Below are positions 8,623 to 18,023 of a stretch of DNA of 64,000 bases, one piece after another. Source of the stretch: Nitrosopumilus sp. (GTDB lineage Archaea > Thermoproteota > Nitrososphaeria > Nitrososphaerales > Nitrosopumilaceae); assembly GCF_025699125.1 (NCBI RefSeq), contig NZ_JAILWC010000003.1, positions 248,001 to 312,000 on the forward strand, in the 5' to 3' direction. The translations under genes were made by a program, and so were the position numbers. The notes beneath the pieces were generated by a model. That model was not told where the DNA came from, did no database searches, and saw only the letters and a list, made by a program, of their open reading frames with translations. Position 1 is the first letter of the stretch. Each line of letters starts with the position of its first letter.

Positions 8623-9615
8623 ATGAAAAAATTGAAAATGTCTGAAGTAAAATTTGCAATTCCTAAAGGAAGTTTGGAAGAGGCCACTTTCAAATTATTA
8701 GAAAGATCTTGGACTAAAGTTAATCGAAAGAGTAGAACTTATCGAGTATATCTGGATGATCCAAGTATAATTGTCAAGATGCTTCGTCCACAAGAGATCC
8801 CAACTATGGTGGCAGAAGGACTGTATGATGTAGGCATTACTGGTAAGGATTGGGTTGGAGAGACAAATTCTGATGTTGAAGCTATTTTGGATTTAGAATA
8901 TGGAAAAATCAGACTGGTGATAGCTTTTCCAGACAAATATAATTACAAAAATCTTGATGAGATGATTGCAGATTACGGAAAAAAGAAAAAGACACTTCGT
9001 ATATCTTCAGAATATCTTACTACAGCTTCAAAATTTCTAAAACAATCAAAATCATATAAAAAATATCATGGCTCCAAAGATCCACTTATCGTAACACCCT
9101 GGGTCAGATTGGGAACAAACAAAAGCGTCCAAATTCATTTGTCCTTTGGTGCAACTGAGGCAAAGCCTCCTGAAGACGTAGATGCTATAATGGATGTAAC
9201 TGAAACCGGAACAACATTAAAACAAAATAAATTGAAAATTGTAGATGAAGTTCTTACATCTACTGCACACTTGATTGTAAACAAAAACTCGCTAAAGGAT
9301 CCCAAAAAACGTGAAAAAATATTTGATATCGTCACTCTTATGAGAGGTGCTGTTCATGGCAGAAAGTATTTGCACATTTACCTGAATGTCGAGGAAAAAA
9401 ATCTAAAGAAACTTTTAGCTGAAATGCCATCTCTAAAGAGACCTACTGTTAGTCCACTAAGCGAAGAGGGATGGTTTGGAATAAACACTGTAATTAAAAA
9501 AGAGGAATTCCACAAACTCATTCCTAAACTCAGAAAGATTGCTCAAGGTCTTGTGGTTCATGAACCACGACAAATTCTTGAGCTCGAGGAGATCAAGCGT
9601 GATGAAGAAAATTGA
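8623..9615 (+). CDS. hisG: ATP phosphoribosyltransferase, long form HisG
   Basis: 330 aa. This first step of histidine synthesis condenses ATP and PRPP. FAIPKGSLEE, the PRPP-side DVGITGKDW and the TETGTTLKQN loop are present. A C-terminal ACT-like regulatory domain (about 245-325) makes this the HisG-L form, which needs no HisZ and is usually inhibited by histidine. Two in-frame ATGs compete: 8623 and 8638 (MSEVKFAIPKG). The sequence ATTATATAG at about 8607-8615 would place a leaderless start near 8638, while AAATTTAAA at 8592-8600 would favour 8623. It heads the his operon. Confidence 0.95.
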   Translation: MKKLKMSEVKFAIPKGSLEEATFKLLERSWTKVNRKSRTYRVYLDDPSIIVKMLRPQEIPTMVAEGLYDVGITGKDWVGETNSDVEAILDLEYGKIRLVIAFPDKYNYKNLDEMIADYGKKKKTLRISSEYLTTASKFLKQSKSYKKYHGSKDPLIVTPWVRLGTNKSVQIHLSFGATEAKPPEDVDAIMDVTETGTTLKQNKLKIVDEVLTSTAHLIVNKNSLKDPKKREKIFDIVTLMRGAVHGRKYLHIYLNVEEKNLKKLLAEMPSLKRPTVSPLSEEGWFGINTVIKKEEFHKLIPKLRKIAQGLVVHEPRQILELEEIKRDEEN

Positions 9616-10886
9616 TGAGAATAATCAAAGTATCTAATGTTGAAAAATTTGCATCTAAAATTATTCCAAAACATCCTCAAAAAAATAAATCCATAATTGA
9701 ATCCATTTTAAAAGATGTGAAAAAAAATGGCGATAAAGCAATAAGAAAATATGAAAAAAAATTCAGCAAGGCAAAAATCACTTCTTTACGTTTGTCTCAT
9801 GTTGAAATAAAAAATGCATATTCTAAAGTGTCAAAATCTGAACTTGATGCAATTCGTTTAGCAAAAACTAGACTTGAAAAAACAGAAAAATCAATTAAAT
9901 CACTATTAAAAAATAAAACAATCAATAATGATGGAATAAAAATAACCAAAAAATTCATTCCAATACAGAGTGCTGGATGTTATGTTCCTGGAGGTTTGGC
10001 ACGATATCCAAGTTCTGCTATAATGTCTATAGTTCCAGCTAAAGTTGCCGGAGTGCCAAGAATTGCAGTGGTATCACCACCAAACTCTGATGGTACAATT
10101 GATCCACTGACAATTGTTGCAGCAGACATTTGTGGTGCAAATGAGATATACAAAACAGGCGGTGTACAAGCAATTGCTGCACTATCGTTTGGAACAAAAA
10201 CAATACCCAAAGTTGATAAGATAGTTGGTCCAGGAGGTGCATTTGTAACTGGTGCAAAATTTCTTGCAAGTGATCAAACTGGAATTGACATGCTTGCAGG
10301 TCCTACTGAATTAGGAATTATTGCAGATAATTCAGCAAATCCAAAATTTGTTGCATTGGATTTAATCTCACAAGCAGAGCACAGTAGTGATACTTTTTGC
10401 TATCTTATTACTACTTCAGAAAAACTTGCAAAATCAGTAAATAATATGATTTCTGAATTGCTCTCAAAAATTCAAAGAACAAATCTTGTAAAATCAAGTC
10501 TGAAAAATAACGGCTTTATTGCAATTTGTAAGACTACATCTGAAATGATAAAACTTGCAAATATACTTGCACCTGAACATCTACAAATAATGGCAAAAAA
10601 CCCATCATCAATTTCCTCCCAAATTACCTCTTCTGGCCTGGTTTTACTTGGGAATAATTCTCCATCTTCTGCAAGTGACTATATTTTAGGCTCAAATCAC
10701 ATTCTTCCTACCAATGGATTTGGAAAAATCCGCGGTTCCCTTTCAGTTTTGGATTTTATTAAAACCAACACTGAGGTTAACTGCTCAAAGTCCTCATTGC
10801 CAAAACTTTCAAAACATTTAGAGATATTAACTAAAGCTGAAGGACTTTTCAATCACTATGAATCAGTTAGAGGTAGGTTAGAATGA
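9615..10886 (+). CDS. hisD: Histidinol dehydrogenase
   Basis: About 423 aa. A zinc enzyme that oxidises histidinol twice, with NAD, to histidine. GCYVPGGLARYPSSAIM, GGVQAIAALSFGT, VGPGGAFVTGAK, DMLAGPTELGI and the zinc/catalytic QAEHSSDT and APEHLQ blocks are present. The ATG at 9615 overlaps the hisG TGA by 1 nt; a TTG 3 nt upstream is also in frame but less likely. Start-stop overlap couples it to hisG, and ATGA couples it to hisC. Confidence 0.96.
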   Translation: MRIIKVSNVEKFASKIIPKHPQKNKSIIESILKDVKKNGDKAIRKYEKKFSKAKITSLRLSHVEIKNAYSKVSKSELDAIRLAKTRLEKTEKSIKSLLKNKTINNDGIKITKKFIPIQSAGCYVPGGLARYPSSAIMSIVPAKVAGVPRIAVVSPPNSDGTIDPLTIVAADICGANEIYKTGGVQAIAALSFGTKTIPKVDKIVGPGGAFVTGAKFLASDQTGIDMLAGPTELGIIADNSANPKFVALDLISQAEHSSDTFCYLITTSEKLAKSVNNMISELLSKIQRTNLVKSSLKNNGFIAICKTTSEMIKLANILAPEHLQIMAKNPSSISSQITSSGLVLLGNNSPSSASDYILGSNHILPTNGFGKIRGSLSVLDFIKTNTEVNCSKSSLPKLSKHLEILTKAEGLFNHYESVRGRLE

Positions 10887-11953
10887 AAAAAAACTGGTTT
10901 GATGAAAAAATAAAAAAATTCTCTTTGATTGGTGGTTACAAAAAACCTGAACTTCTTAAAGATGCTGTAAAGCTTGATTCAAATGAAAATTATGTAATTC
11001 CAAAACAATTTCAAAATGACATTCTTTTGTCTGCAAAAAAAAGCTCTGATATAAGAGAATATCCACTTGGTGGGGTAGAACGATTAATTGATATGATATC
11101 CAAATTCATCAAAGTACCTTCTTCGATGATTGGAGTAGGAAATGGCTCTGATCAAATTTTGGATTTGATACTTTCTAATTTTGCATCAAAAGAAACCAAA
11201 GTTCTTACATCAAATCCTACATTTGGATTTTTTGAAGAACGCTGTAAATTATATTCAATTCCATTAATTGCAATTCCATTTTCAAACTCAATGAAATTAG
11301 ACATTAAAGATTTCATGAAACAATCTAAAGATGCAGATATACTTTACCTAGACTCTCCAAATAACCCGACTGGATTTCAATTCTCAAAAAATGACTTGAC
11401 TAAACTCGTTAAATCTTTTGAGGGTCTTGTGATAATTGATGAGGCATATGGGGAATTTGGTGATTATTCTCTTGCAAACATGGTAAAAACTCAGGAAAAC
11501 TTGATTGTAGTGCAAACTCTTTCAAAATCATTTGGTTTAGCTGGACTACGATTGGGATATTTTATTGCAAATAAGAAATTCACTGATACTTTTATGACTG
11601 TACTACAATATCCTTATCCTCTAAGTACAATTACAATTGAATCCGGAATTTCTGCTTTAGAAAAATCTGATCTCATGAAAGATGCAGCGGACAATATCAA
11701 AACCGAAAGGAAAAGAATTATTGAAACTTTACAAAAATATGATTCCTTTGAAGTCTTTGATTCCAAGGCTAATTTTGTGCTTTTTGATGCTCATGGTTCC
11801 TACAAGCGTGTATTTGCAGCACTTGCAGAACAGGGAATCTCAATTCGTAAACTGGGAAAAATTGGAAGTCATGAAGGGTGTCTTCGAGTTACAATAGGTA
11901 CCAAAGAGATGAACTCAAAATTCTTGCTGGCAATTCGTGATTTATTGGGATGA
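10883..11953 (+). CDS. hisC: Histidinol-phosphate aminotransferase
   Basis: 356 aa, PLP fold type I. It transfers the amino group from glutamate to imidazole acetol phosphate. Motifs: LDSNENYVIP, YPLGGVERL, GNGSDQILDL, SPNNPTG, IIDEAYGEF and the PLP lysine in LSKSFGLAGLRLGY. It overlaps hisD by 4 nt (ATGA) and the following HAD gene by 4 nt, so translation is probably coupled through the three genes. Confidence 0.96.
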   Translation: MKKNWFDEKIKKFSLIGGYKKPELLKDAVKLDSNENYVIPKQFQNDILLSAKKSSDIREYPLGGVERLIDMISKFIKVPSSMIGVGNGSDQILDLILSNFASKETKVLTSNPTFGFFEERCKLYSIPLIAIPFSNSMKLDIKDFMKQSKDADILYLDSPNNPTGFQFSKNDLTKLVKSFEGLVIIDEAYGEFGDYSLANMVKTQENLIVVQTLSKSFGLAGLRLGYFIANKKFTDTFMTVLQYPYPLSTITIESGISALEKSDLMKDAADNIKTERKRIIETLQKYDSFEVFDSKANFVLFDAHGSYKRVFAALAEQGISIRKLGKIGSHEGCLRVTIGTKEMNSKFLLAIRDLLG

Positions 11954-12924
11954 CTCTGATAAAAAAATTTGATGGAATTTATTTTGATGATTCAAGCATT
12001 GACTTACTTGATGGAATAGATGCTGTGATCTTTGATTGTGATGGTGTTTTAATTGATATTACAAAATCATACGATTTGGCAATAATTAAAACCACTAAAT
12101 ACATTTTAGAGACTTTTGCAAAAATTAATGACTCTGTAGATGTGGATTTTAAAATAATTGACGGGTTCAAATCCACTGGTGGATTCAATGATGAGGTTGA
12201 TCTCACATATGCTGCAATAATTTCCCTAATTGCAGCAAAAAAATTACAAAAAGATCCATATGATTTTATTTTTGATGTGATAAAAAATGCTGATTCTACA
12301 GGTATTGAATCAGTAGAAAAATATTTGGATGCTCTAACTGATATCTCTGAGATTAAAAAACAATTATCTTATCCCGGCTCACATCATGAAAATATTTTGT
12401 ATCAAAACTTTGATCAAATTTTTTACGGGCCAGAATTATATGAAAAATTATTTGCCAAGTCTTCAAAATTTAGTTCTCCGGGTCTAATTGAACAGGATGA
12501 TGTTATTTTAAATGATGAATTGCTTGAAAAACTACAAAATAAATTCAATTCAAAAATTGCAATGGTTACTGGAAGAGGAAAAGAATCTGTAAGTTATTCA
12601 TTAAAAGAATTAATAAATAAATTTGATTTGAAAAATTCAGCATTTTTGGAGGATGAACCAAGAGAACTTGCAAAACCAAATCCTAAATCTCTTTTAGATT
12701 CAATTAGTGGCATGAATAGCATTTCTACATTATATGTTGGGGATTCAATGGAAGATTTCATCATGGCAAAAAAGGCCACTGACTTGGGACACAAAACTAT
12801 TTTTTGTGGAATTATAGGGACTAGCAAAACTCCTAAAGAAAAACTTGAATTATTTGAGAGAAATGGCGCCATCTTGGTATTGGACTCGATTAATTTCCTT
12901 CCAAAGGTATTAAATTTAGAATAA
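11950..12924 (+). CDS. HAD-superfamily hydrolase in the his operon; candidate histidinol-phosphate phosphatase
   Basis: 324 aa. HAD motifs: VIFDCDGVLID (nucleophile and acid aspartates, near residue 30), MVTGRGKES (motif II), KPNPKSLL (motif III lysine) and YVGDSMEDFIMAK (motif IV). A long helical cap lies between motifs I and II. It resembles the HAD-IA subfamily found beside or fused to HisC in other organisms (TIGR01548-like, from memory). It lies between hisC and hisB with an ATGA overlap to hisC, and no other histidinol phosphatase is in this operon. The phosphatase role is inferred from position and fold, not from a specific motif. Confidence 0.8.
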   Translation: MTLIKKFDGIYFDDSSIDLLDGIDAVIFDCDGVLIDITKSYDLAIIKTTKYILETFAKINDSVDVDFKIIDGFKSTGGFNDEVDLTYAAIISLIAAKKLQKDPYDFIFDVIKNADSTGIESVEKYLDALTDISEIKKQLSYPGSHHENILYQNFDQIFYGPELYEKLFAKSSKFSSPGLIEQDDVILNDELLEKLQNKFNSKIAMVTGRGKESVSYSLKELINKFDLKNSAFLEDEPRELAKPNPKSLLDSISGMNSISTLYVGDSMEDFIMAKKATDLGHKTIFCGIIGTSKTPKEKLELFERNGAILVLDSINFLPKVLNLE

Positions 12925-12949
12925 AGCAAAATCTATAGTCTGAGAAAAT

Positions 12950-13537
12950 ATGGTTATTAGAAAAGCAACAATCAAACGAAATACCAAAGAAACCAGCGTA
13001 CAAGTATCTGTAAATGTTGATGGAACCGGTAAAACAAACATCAAAACTGGCATTAATTTTCTTGATCATCTGATTGTATCTTTTGGAAAGCATGGAATGA
13101 TGGATTTGAAAATCAATGCAAAATCTAATGATGGAATTGAACACCATCTAATTGAAGATACTGCAATTACTCTGGGACAAGCAATAGACAAAGCACTAGG
13201 ATCCAGAAAAGGAATTACAAGATTTAGCTATGCATCAGTTCCAATGGATGAATCGCTGGCTGAAGCTTCAATTGATTTGATAAAGCGACCATTTTGGAAA
13301 TTAACTCTATTAATTAAGCGAAATAAAATTGAAGATGTTTCAAAAGAAGATCTTGAACATTTTTTCCAATCATTACTTCAAAATCTGAATAGCTGTATTC
13401 ACCTTACTGTAAAGTATGGGGATAATGATCACCACAAAGTTGAAGCTGCCATAAAGTCACTTGCAGTTGCTTTTAGATATGCATCTTTAATGGATAAAAA
13501 ACAAAAAGGAATTCCAAGTACAAAAGGTTCAATGTAA
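12950..13537 (+). CDS. hisB: Imidazoleglycerol-phosphate dehydratase
   Basis: 195 aa, the monofunctional dehydratase size. Manganese-binding His/Glu motifs are visible: [28 protein letters not shown], and [16 protein letters not shown] with [14 protein letters not shown]. The enzyme converts imidazole glycerol phosphate to imidazole acetol phosphate. It starts 25 nt after the HAD gene and its stop overlaps hisH (TAATG). Confidence 0.96.
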   Translation: MVIRKATIKRNTKETSVQVSVNVDGTGKTNIKTGINFLDHLIVSFGKHGMMDLKINAKSNDGIEHHLIEDTAITLGQAIDKALGSRKGITRFSYASVPMDESLAEASIDLIKRPFWKLTLLIKRNKIEDVSKEDLEHFFQSLLQNLNSCIHLTVKYGDNDHHKVEAAIKSLAVAFRYASLMDKKQKGIPSTKGSM

Positions 13538-14142
13538 TGGTCAGTGTGGCAATCTTTGATTATGGTGCTGGAAATATTTTCAGCTTAAAAAACTCGTTAG
13601 AAAAAGCAGGAGCTACTGTTGATGTAATTGCAAACTTTGATGAGTCTAACAAATATTCTGGCCTCTTACTTCCTGGTGTTGGAAACTTTGATCCTGCAAT
13701 TAACAGCATCAGAAATTACTCTAAAACTGAATTTCAAGACTATGTGGGAGAGATGCCAGTACTGGGAATCTGTCTTGGTATGGAGATGTTTTTTGAAAAA
13801 AGCGAAGAAGGAAAAGAGAAGGGACTCAATGTAATTGACGGTGAAGTGATTGTACTTCCCCCAACTCTTAAAGTCCCTCATATGGGATGGAATGATCTTG
13901 AAATCAAAAAACCGGGAAAACTTCTTGAAGGTATTGATGATGGCTCATGGGTTTATTTTGTTCACTCTTACAGAGTAAAACCAATCTCTGATAATGTAAT
14001 TACAGCAGTGTCTGATTATGGAATAAAGGTTCCAGCAGTAGTTGAGAAAGATAATTTCATTGGTACCCAATTTCATCCAGAAAAATCAAGTGCTGTTGGA
14101 AAGATAATGATTAAGAATTTTCTTGATGTGTGCAAAAAATGA
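13537..14142 (+). CDS. hisH: Imidazole glycerol phosphate synthase, glutaminase subunit
   Basis: 201 aa class I glutamine amidotransferase. FDYGAGNIFSL begins the domain. The catalytic Cys sits in LGICLGMEMFF and the His/Glu pair in TQFHPEKSS. It delivers ammonia to HisF through an interface tunnel. The LLPGVGNFDPA oxyanion-strand motif is intact. It overlaps hisB (TAATG) and hisA (ATGA). Confidence 0.96.
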   Translation: MVSVAIFDYGAGNIFSLKNSLEKAGATVDVIANFDESNKYSGLLLPGVGNFDPAINSIRNYSKTEFQDYVGEMPVLGICLGMEMFFEKSEEGKEKGLNVIDGEVIVLPPTLKVPHMGWNDLEIKKPGKLLEGIDDGSWVYFVHSYRVKPISDNVITAVSDYGIKVPAVVEKDNFIGTQFHPEKSSAVGKIMIKNFLDVCKK

Positions 14143-14846
14143 AAATTATTCCTGCAATTGACTTGATGGATGGGCAAGTAGTTCGGCTATACAAGGGTGA
14201 TCCAAATCAAAAAACTGTGTATAGTGACGATCCTGTAGAAATTGCAAAAAAATGGGAATCAAATGGAGCTGATATGCTGCATATAGTGGATTTGGATGCA
14301 ACTTTGGGATTGGGTTCCAACATTTCTATCATTAAGAAAATTTTAGAGCAAGTTACAATTCCAGTTGAAGTAGCTGGTGGTCTGAGAGATGAATCACTAA
14401 TTTTAGATGTTATCAAAATATGTGATAGAGTAGTAATTGGAACTTTGGCCTTTAAAGACAAGGCATTGTTAAAAAAATTACTCTTATCTTTGGGTCCTGA
14501 AAAAATTGTAATATCAGTTGATCACAAAGATGGTGAAATTGTTATTCATGGATGGCAGGATAGAATTGGAATCAAACTAATTGATTCAATCAAAGAATTT
14601 CTTGAAATAGGATTTACTGAATTTTTACTAACAAATGTAAGTCGTGATGGAACTCTGGAAGGCCCTGACTTGGAATTTTTAGAGCAAGCATGCAATCTTG
14701 AGAATACCAATGTAATTGCCAGCGGTGGAATCTCAAATGTCAATGATGTTAAAGATGTTAAAGGAAAAAATCCATATGGAGTAATATTGGGAAAGGCTCT
14801 TTATGAAAATAAAATTTCAATAGAGGAGGCAAAGAGAATAGCATGA
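14139..14846 (+). CDS. hisA: ProFAR isomerase (phosphoribosylformimino-AICAR ribotide isomerase)
   Basis: About 235 aa TIM barrel. It begins [17 protein letters not shown]; the catalytic Asp in AIDLMDG and the second Asp in the [11 protein letters not shown] strand are present, as is the phosphate-binding VAGGLR and ASGGISN pair. The ATG at 14139 overlaps the hisH TGA (ATGA). An in-frame GTG at 14130 is less likely because family members start at MKIIPAID. Confidence 0.96.
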   Translation: MKIIPAIDLMDGQVVRLYKGDPNQKTVYSDDPVEIAKKWESNGADMLHIVDLDATLGLGSNISIIKKILEQVTIPVEVAGGLRDESLILDVIKICDRVVIGTLAFKDKALLKKLLLSLGPEKIVISVDHKDGEIVIHGWQDRIGIKLIDSIKEFLEIGFTEFLLTNVSRDGTLEGPDLEFLEQACNLENTNVIASGGISNVNDVKDVKGKNPYGVILGKALYENKISIEEAKRIA

Positions 14847-15646
14847 CTTTAACAAAAAGAATAATCCCGTGTCTTGATGTAAAAAATGGCAGAGTGGTAA
14901 AGGGCCTTCATTTTGAATCGATAAAGGATGCAGGAGATCCTGTGGAATTAGCTAAAAAATACAGTGATGAGGGTGCTGATGAATTGGTATTTTTAGACAT
15001 TACTGCATCTGATGAACAAAGAGAGACAATCAAAGATTTAGTTAGAAAAGTTGCATCCGTAATTGATATCCCCTTTACTGTTGGTGGCGGTGTCAAATCA
15101 TTAGATGATGCAAGAAACATTTTACTTAATGGTGCTGACAAAGTCGGTATCAATACTGGCGCAATAAAAAATCCGCAAATAATTACTGAATTAATGGAAT
15201 TGTTTGGCAGGCAATGTGTTGTAGTTGCAATTGATGCCAAAAGAAATTATGAACTAAAAGATGGTACAACTGTTTTTTCTGAAAACGGGAAATCTTTTTG
15301 GTATGAGGTTTTCATTTATGGCGGAAAAAAAGAAACTGGAATTGATGTAATCCAATGGGCAAAAAAAGTAGATAAACTAGGTGCTGGAGAGATTCTACTT
15401 ACCAGCATTGATAGAGATGGAACAAAAGATGGCTATGATATTTTATTGACAAAATCAATTGTTGATTCTGTATCTATTCCCGTGATTGCATCAGGTGGTT
15501 GCGGAAAACCATCTGATATGGTTGATGTGTTTGAAAAATCAAATGTTGATGCCACATTGGCTGCGTCCATTTTTCACTATGAAACTCATGGAGTAAAAGG
15601 TGTCAAAACATACCTAAAAGAAAAAGAAATTCCTGTAAGGTTATAA
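14843..15646 (+). CDS. hisF: Imidazole glycerol phosphate synthase, cyclase subunit
   Basis: 267 aa TIM barrel, partner of HisH. It begins [19 protein letters not shown]; the catalytic Asp residues sit in CLDVKNG and in [15 protein letters not shown]. It releases AICAR, which feeds purine synthesis, and imidazole glycerol phosphate. ATGA overlap with hisA. Length and all phosphate-binding loops ([18 protein letters not shown]) are normal. Confidence 0.97.
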   Translation: MTLTKRIIPCLDVKNGRVVKGLHFESIKDAGDPVELAKKYSDEGADELVFLDITASDEQRETIKDLVRKVASVIDIPFTVGGGVKSLDDARNILLNGADKVGINTGAIKNPQIITELMELFGRQCVVVAIDAKRNYELKDGTTVFSENGKSFWYEVFIYGGKKETGIDVIQWAKKVDKLGAGEILLTSIDRDGTKDGYDILLTKSIVDSVSIPVIASGGCGKPSDMVDVFEKSNVDATLAASIFHYETHGVKGVKTYLKEKEIPVRL

Positions 15647-15668
15647 AACCTGTTATTAATTTTGAAAC

Positions 15669-15998
15669 ATGCAAAAATCTATCGATGATATCGATTTTGA
15701 AAAAAGCGGAGGTCTAGTTCCAGTAATTGTTCAGGATATAATTACAAAAGATGTTTTGACTCTGGCATATGCAAACAAAGAATCACTTGAACTTGCAAAA
15801 AAAACAGGAAACTCTTGGTTTTGGAGCCGCTCAAGAAACAAACTCTGGATGAAAGGAGAGGAATCAGGTAATACTCAAAAAATTAAAGAAATTCTAGTTG
15901 ATTGCGATTCTGATGCAATTATTTATCTTGTAGAGCCGTCAGGTCCAGCTTGTCATTTGGGTGAAAAAGTATGCTTTCATAATACTTTAGAAAAATAA
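15669..15998 (+). CDS. hisI: Phosphoribosyl-AMP cyclohydrolase
   Basis: 109 aa covering only the cyclohydrolase domain. TLAYANKESLELAKKTG, SWFWSRSRNKLWMKGEESGN, and the metal-binding DCDSDAI and GPACHL (with the distal Cys in KVCFHNT) are typical. The pyrophosphohydrolase HisE, which acts one step earlier, is neither fused nor encoded nearby, so it must lie elsewhere in the genome. This is the last gene of the operon; the next gene is convergent, 1 nt away. Confidence 0.95.
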   Translation: MQKSIDDIDFEKSGGLVPVIVQDIITKDVLTLAYANKESLELAKKTGNSWFWSRSRNKLWMKGEESGNTQKIKEILVDCDSDAIIYLVEPSGPACHLGEKVCFHNTLEK

Positions 15999-15999
15999 A

Positions 16000-16590
16000 C
16001 TAGCATACTGATTCATAACTATCTTCCTCACCTGGAAGAACATCTTCGGTAATTTTAAATTCTAAATTTGGATATTCTGTACCTCTGAACACCACTCTCC
16101 AATCGCCAACGAAATCATCTACAGAACAATATCCTTTACTTTTTGATAGCTGAGGTTCAAGATAATAATTGAATGCTGGTCTTTCAGCACCGTCAAATGG
16201 AATAGTCCAATAAACAGAGTAATGACTGCTGTTTAATGGTCTGAGAAAAACTATCTGCCCTTTTTCATCATAACTAATTCCGTTAATCCTTAGAAAAATT
16301 TTCTCACCTAAAACATATTCACTACGATCAATTTGAAATGGTCCTGATGTAAGCCATTCTCTCTCTTTTGGCGAATATTCGTTTTCTAAATTGATTTTTT
16401 CTATCTCATCTAATTTCTCTTGGACTTCGGCATTCTCTTCAATTGGAACTAGTTCCTTATCCATTACATCCTCAACTTCCATTGGTATTGATTCTTCATT
16501 CTGATTCATAATTACCATCATTGCAACTATCATTGTAACTATTAGTAATCCCGATCCAACCAAAATTCCGATCTTTGCAATATTTTTCAA
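16000..16590 (-). CDS. Membrane-anchored hypothetical protein
   Basis: 196 aa, family not recognised. Residues 7-28 form one transmembrane anchor (IGILVGSGLLIVTMIVAMMV). An acidic, probably coiled-coil linker (30-75, VQEKLDEIEKINLE) leads to an extracytoplasmic beta-rich domain ending in Cys. YVLGEKIFLRINGI and GDWRVVFRGTE look like an immunoglobulin-type sandwich seen in many thaumarchaeal surface proteins. The stop is 1 nt from hisI. Nothing links it functionally to histidine synthesis. Confidence 0.7.
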   Translation of the reverse strand: MKNIAKIGILVGSGLLIVTMIVAMMVIMNQNEESIPMEVEDVMDKELVPIEENAEVQEKLDEIEKINLENEYSPKEREWLTSGPFQIDRSEYVLGEKIFLRINGISYDEKGQIVFLRPLNSSHYSVYWTIPFDGAERPAFNYYLEPQLSKSKGYCSVDDFVGDWRVVFRGTEYPNLEFKITEDVLPGEEDSYESVC

Positions 16591-16784
16591 TGATAGGAAT
16601 TTTGTGAAAATATCTAAAAACCTTCCTCATAATTGAGAAATTTCAATAATCTCTTCTTTTAAGAGGTTTTTTCATGTTTTGGCACTTTTTATCAATTTTT
16701 TTATATTTGAATAAAAAATTTTTCATTATATTTTTATTGAATAGAATTAAGTATTACTTAACTTGATATTAGGATTTTTTATCT

Positions 16785-18023
16785 ATGTTCTGCGAGGAAA
16801 AACTGATCTTGACTAAAACATCATTGCAATGCAGAGAATGCAAAAAAGACTATGAAAACGCTTTCAAGTATATCTGTGATGAGTGTTTTGGACCCCTTGA
16901 TGTAAAATACGACTTTCCTGCACTCACTAGAAATACATTTTCAAATCGTGAACATACCTATTGGCGATATTTTGAATTACTGCCTGTAGAGAATAAATCA
17001 AATATTGTCAGCATTGGCGCTGGCATGACTCCTCTAATTAAGGCTGACAATCTTGGAAAAAAATTAGGTCTAAACAATCTTTACATCAAGAACGATTCTG
17101 TAAATCCTACATTTTCATTCAAAGACAGACCTGCAGGAGTTGCAGTGTCAAAAGCAAAAGAATTTGGATTGTCTGCTGTTGGTTGCGCGTCTACTGGTAA
17201 TCTGGCGTCAGCTACTGCAGCACATGCAGCAAAAGCTAGAATGCCTTGCCATGTATTTGCTCCAAGTAACATTGAGATGGCAAAAATTACACAGGCGTTA
17301 TCTTATGGTGCTAACTATATCGCGGTTGATGGAACATACGATGATGCAAACAGAATTGCTGCACAAATTGGTGACAGCAAAGGAATTGGAATAGTAAATA
17401 TTAACATGCGTTCTCATTATGTGGAAGGGTCTAAAACATTTGCATTTGAAGTTGCAGAACAACTTGATTGGCAAGTACCGGATCAAGTTATAATTCCAGT
17501 AGGAAGTGGTGCAATGCTTAATGCTATTTGTAAAGGATTTGAGGAACTACAAACTGTTTCATTAATTAATGATGTATCTAACATGCACATGATTGCAGCA
17601 CAACCACATGGATGCGCACCTATAGTTGATGCATTTAAGAAAAATTCCAAAGAAGTAATTCCAGTTGAGAATCCTGACACCATTGCAAAAAGTCTAGCTA
17701 TTGGTGATCCTGGTGACGGCAGATATGTTCTAAAACGTCTTTCACAGTACAATGGATTTGCAGAAGAATGTAACAACAAGGAAATACTTGATGCGATTTT
17801 ATTGCTTGCACAGACTGAAGGAATATTCACAGAGCCTGCAGGCGGTGTCTCAATCTCGGTTCTCCAAAAAATGGTAGAACAAGGAAAGATTGATGCAAAT
17901 GACAAAGTAGTATGTTACGTAACTGGCAATGGTCTCAAGGCAACAGAATCAATCATGGAAGTTTTGAAAAAGCCTGACGTAATGAAAGCAGACATATCAG
18001 AAATTTCGGCGGTAGTAAACTAG
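16785..18023 (+). CDS. thrC: Threonine synthase
   Basis: 412 aa. PLP fold type II enzyme converting O-phosphohomoserine to threonine. An N-terminal zinc ribbon, C16-x2-C19 and C31-x2-C34, is typical of archaeal ThrC. The PLP lysine is K113 in NPTFSFKDRPAG. CASTGNLASATAAHAA and VPVGSGAML-like (IPVGSGAML) cofactor loops follow. Its TAG overlaps the GTG of the next gene by 1 nt, so ThrC and the ubiquitin-like/E1 fusion are probably translated together. An AT-rich 194-nt region upstream holds its promoter. Confidence 0.95.
   Translation: MFCEEKLILTKTSLQCRECKKDYENAFKYICDECFGPLDVKYDFPALTRNTFSNREHTYWRYFELLPVENKSNIVSIGAGMTPLIKADNLGKKLGLNNLYIKNDSVNPTFSFKDRPAGVAVSKAKEFGLSAVGCASTGNLASATAAHAAKARMPCHVFAPSNIEMAKITQALSYGANYIAVDGTYDDANRIAAQIGDSKGIGIVNINMRSHYVEGSKTFAFEVAEQLDWQVPDQVIIPVGSGAMLNAICKGFEELQTVSLINDVSNMHMIAAQPHGCAPIVDAFKKNSKEVIPVENPDTIAKSLAIGDPGDGRYVLKRLSQYNGFAEECNNKEILDAILLLAQTEGIFTEPAGGVSISVLQKMVEQGKIDANDKVVCYVTGNGLKATESIMEVLKKPDVMKADISEISAVVN

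Noticed and set aside
16651..16672. CTCTT/AAGAG hairpin followed by T-run as a terminator on the plus strand
   Set aside because: No plus-strand gene ends nearby (hisI ends 650 nt upstream and is followed by an opposite-strand gene), and the stem is only 5 bp in AT-rich DNA.
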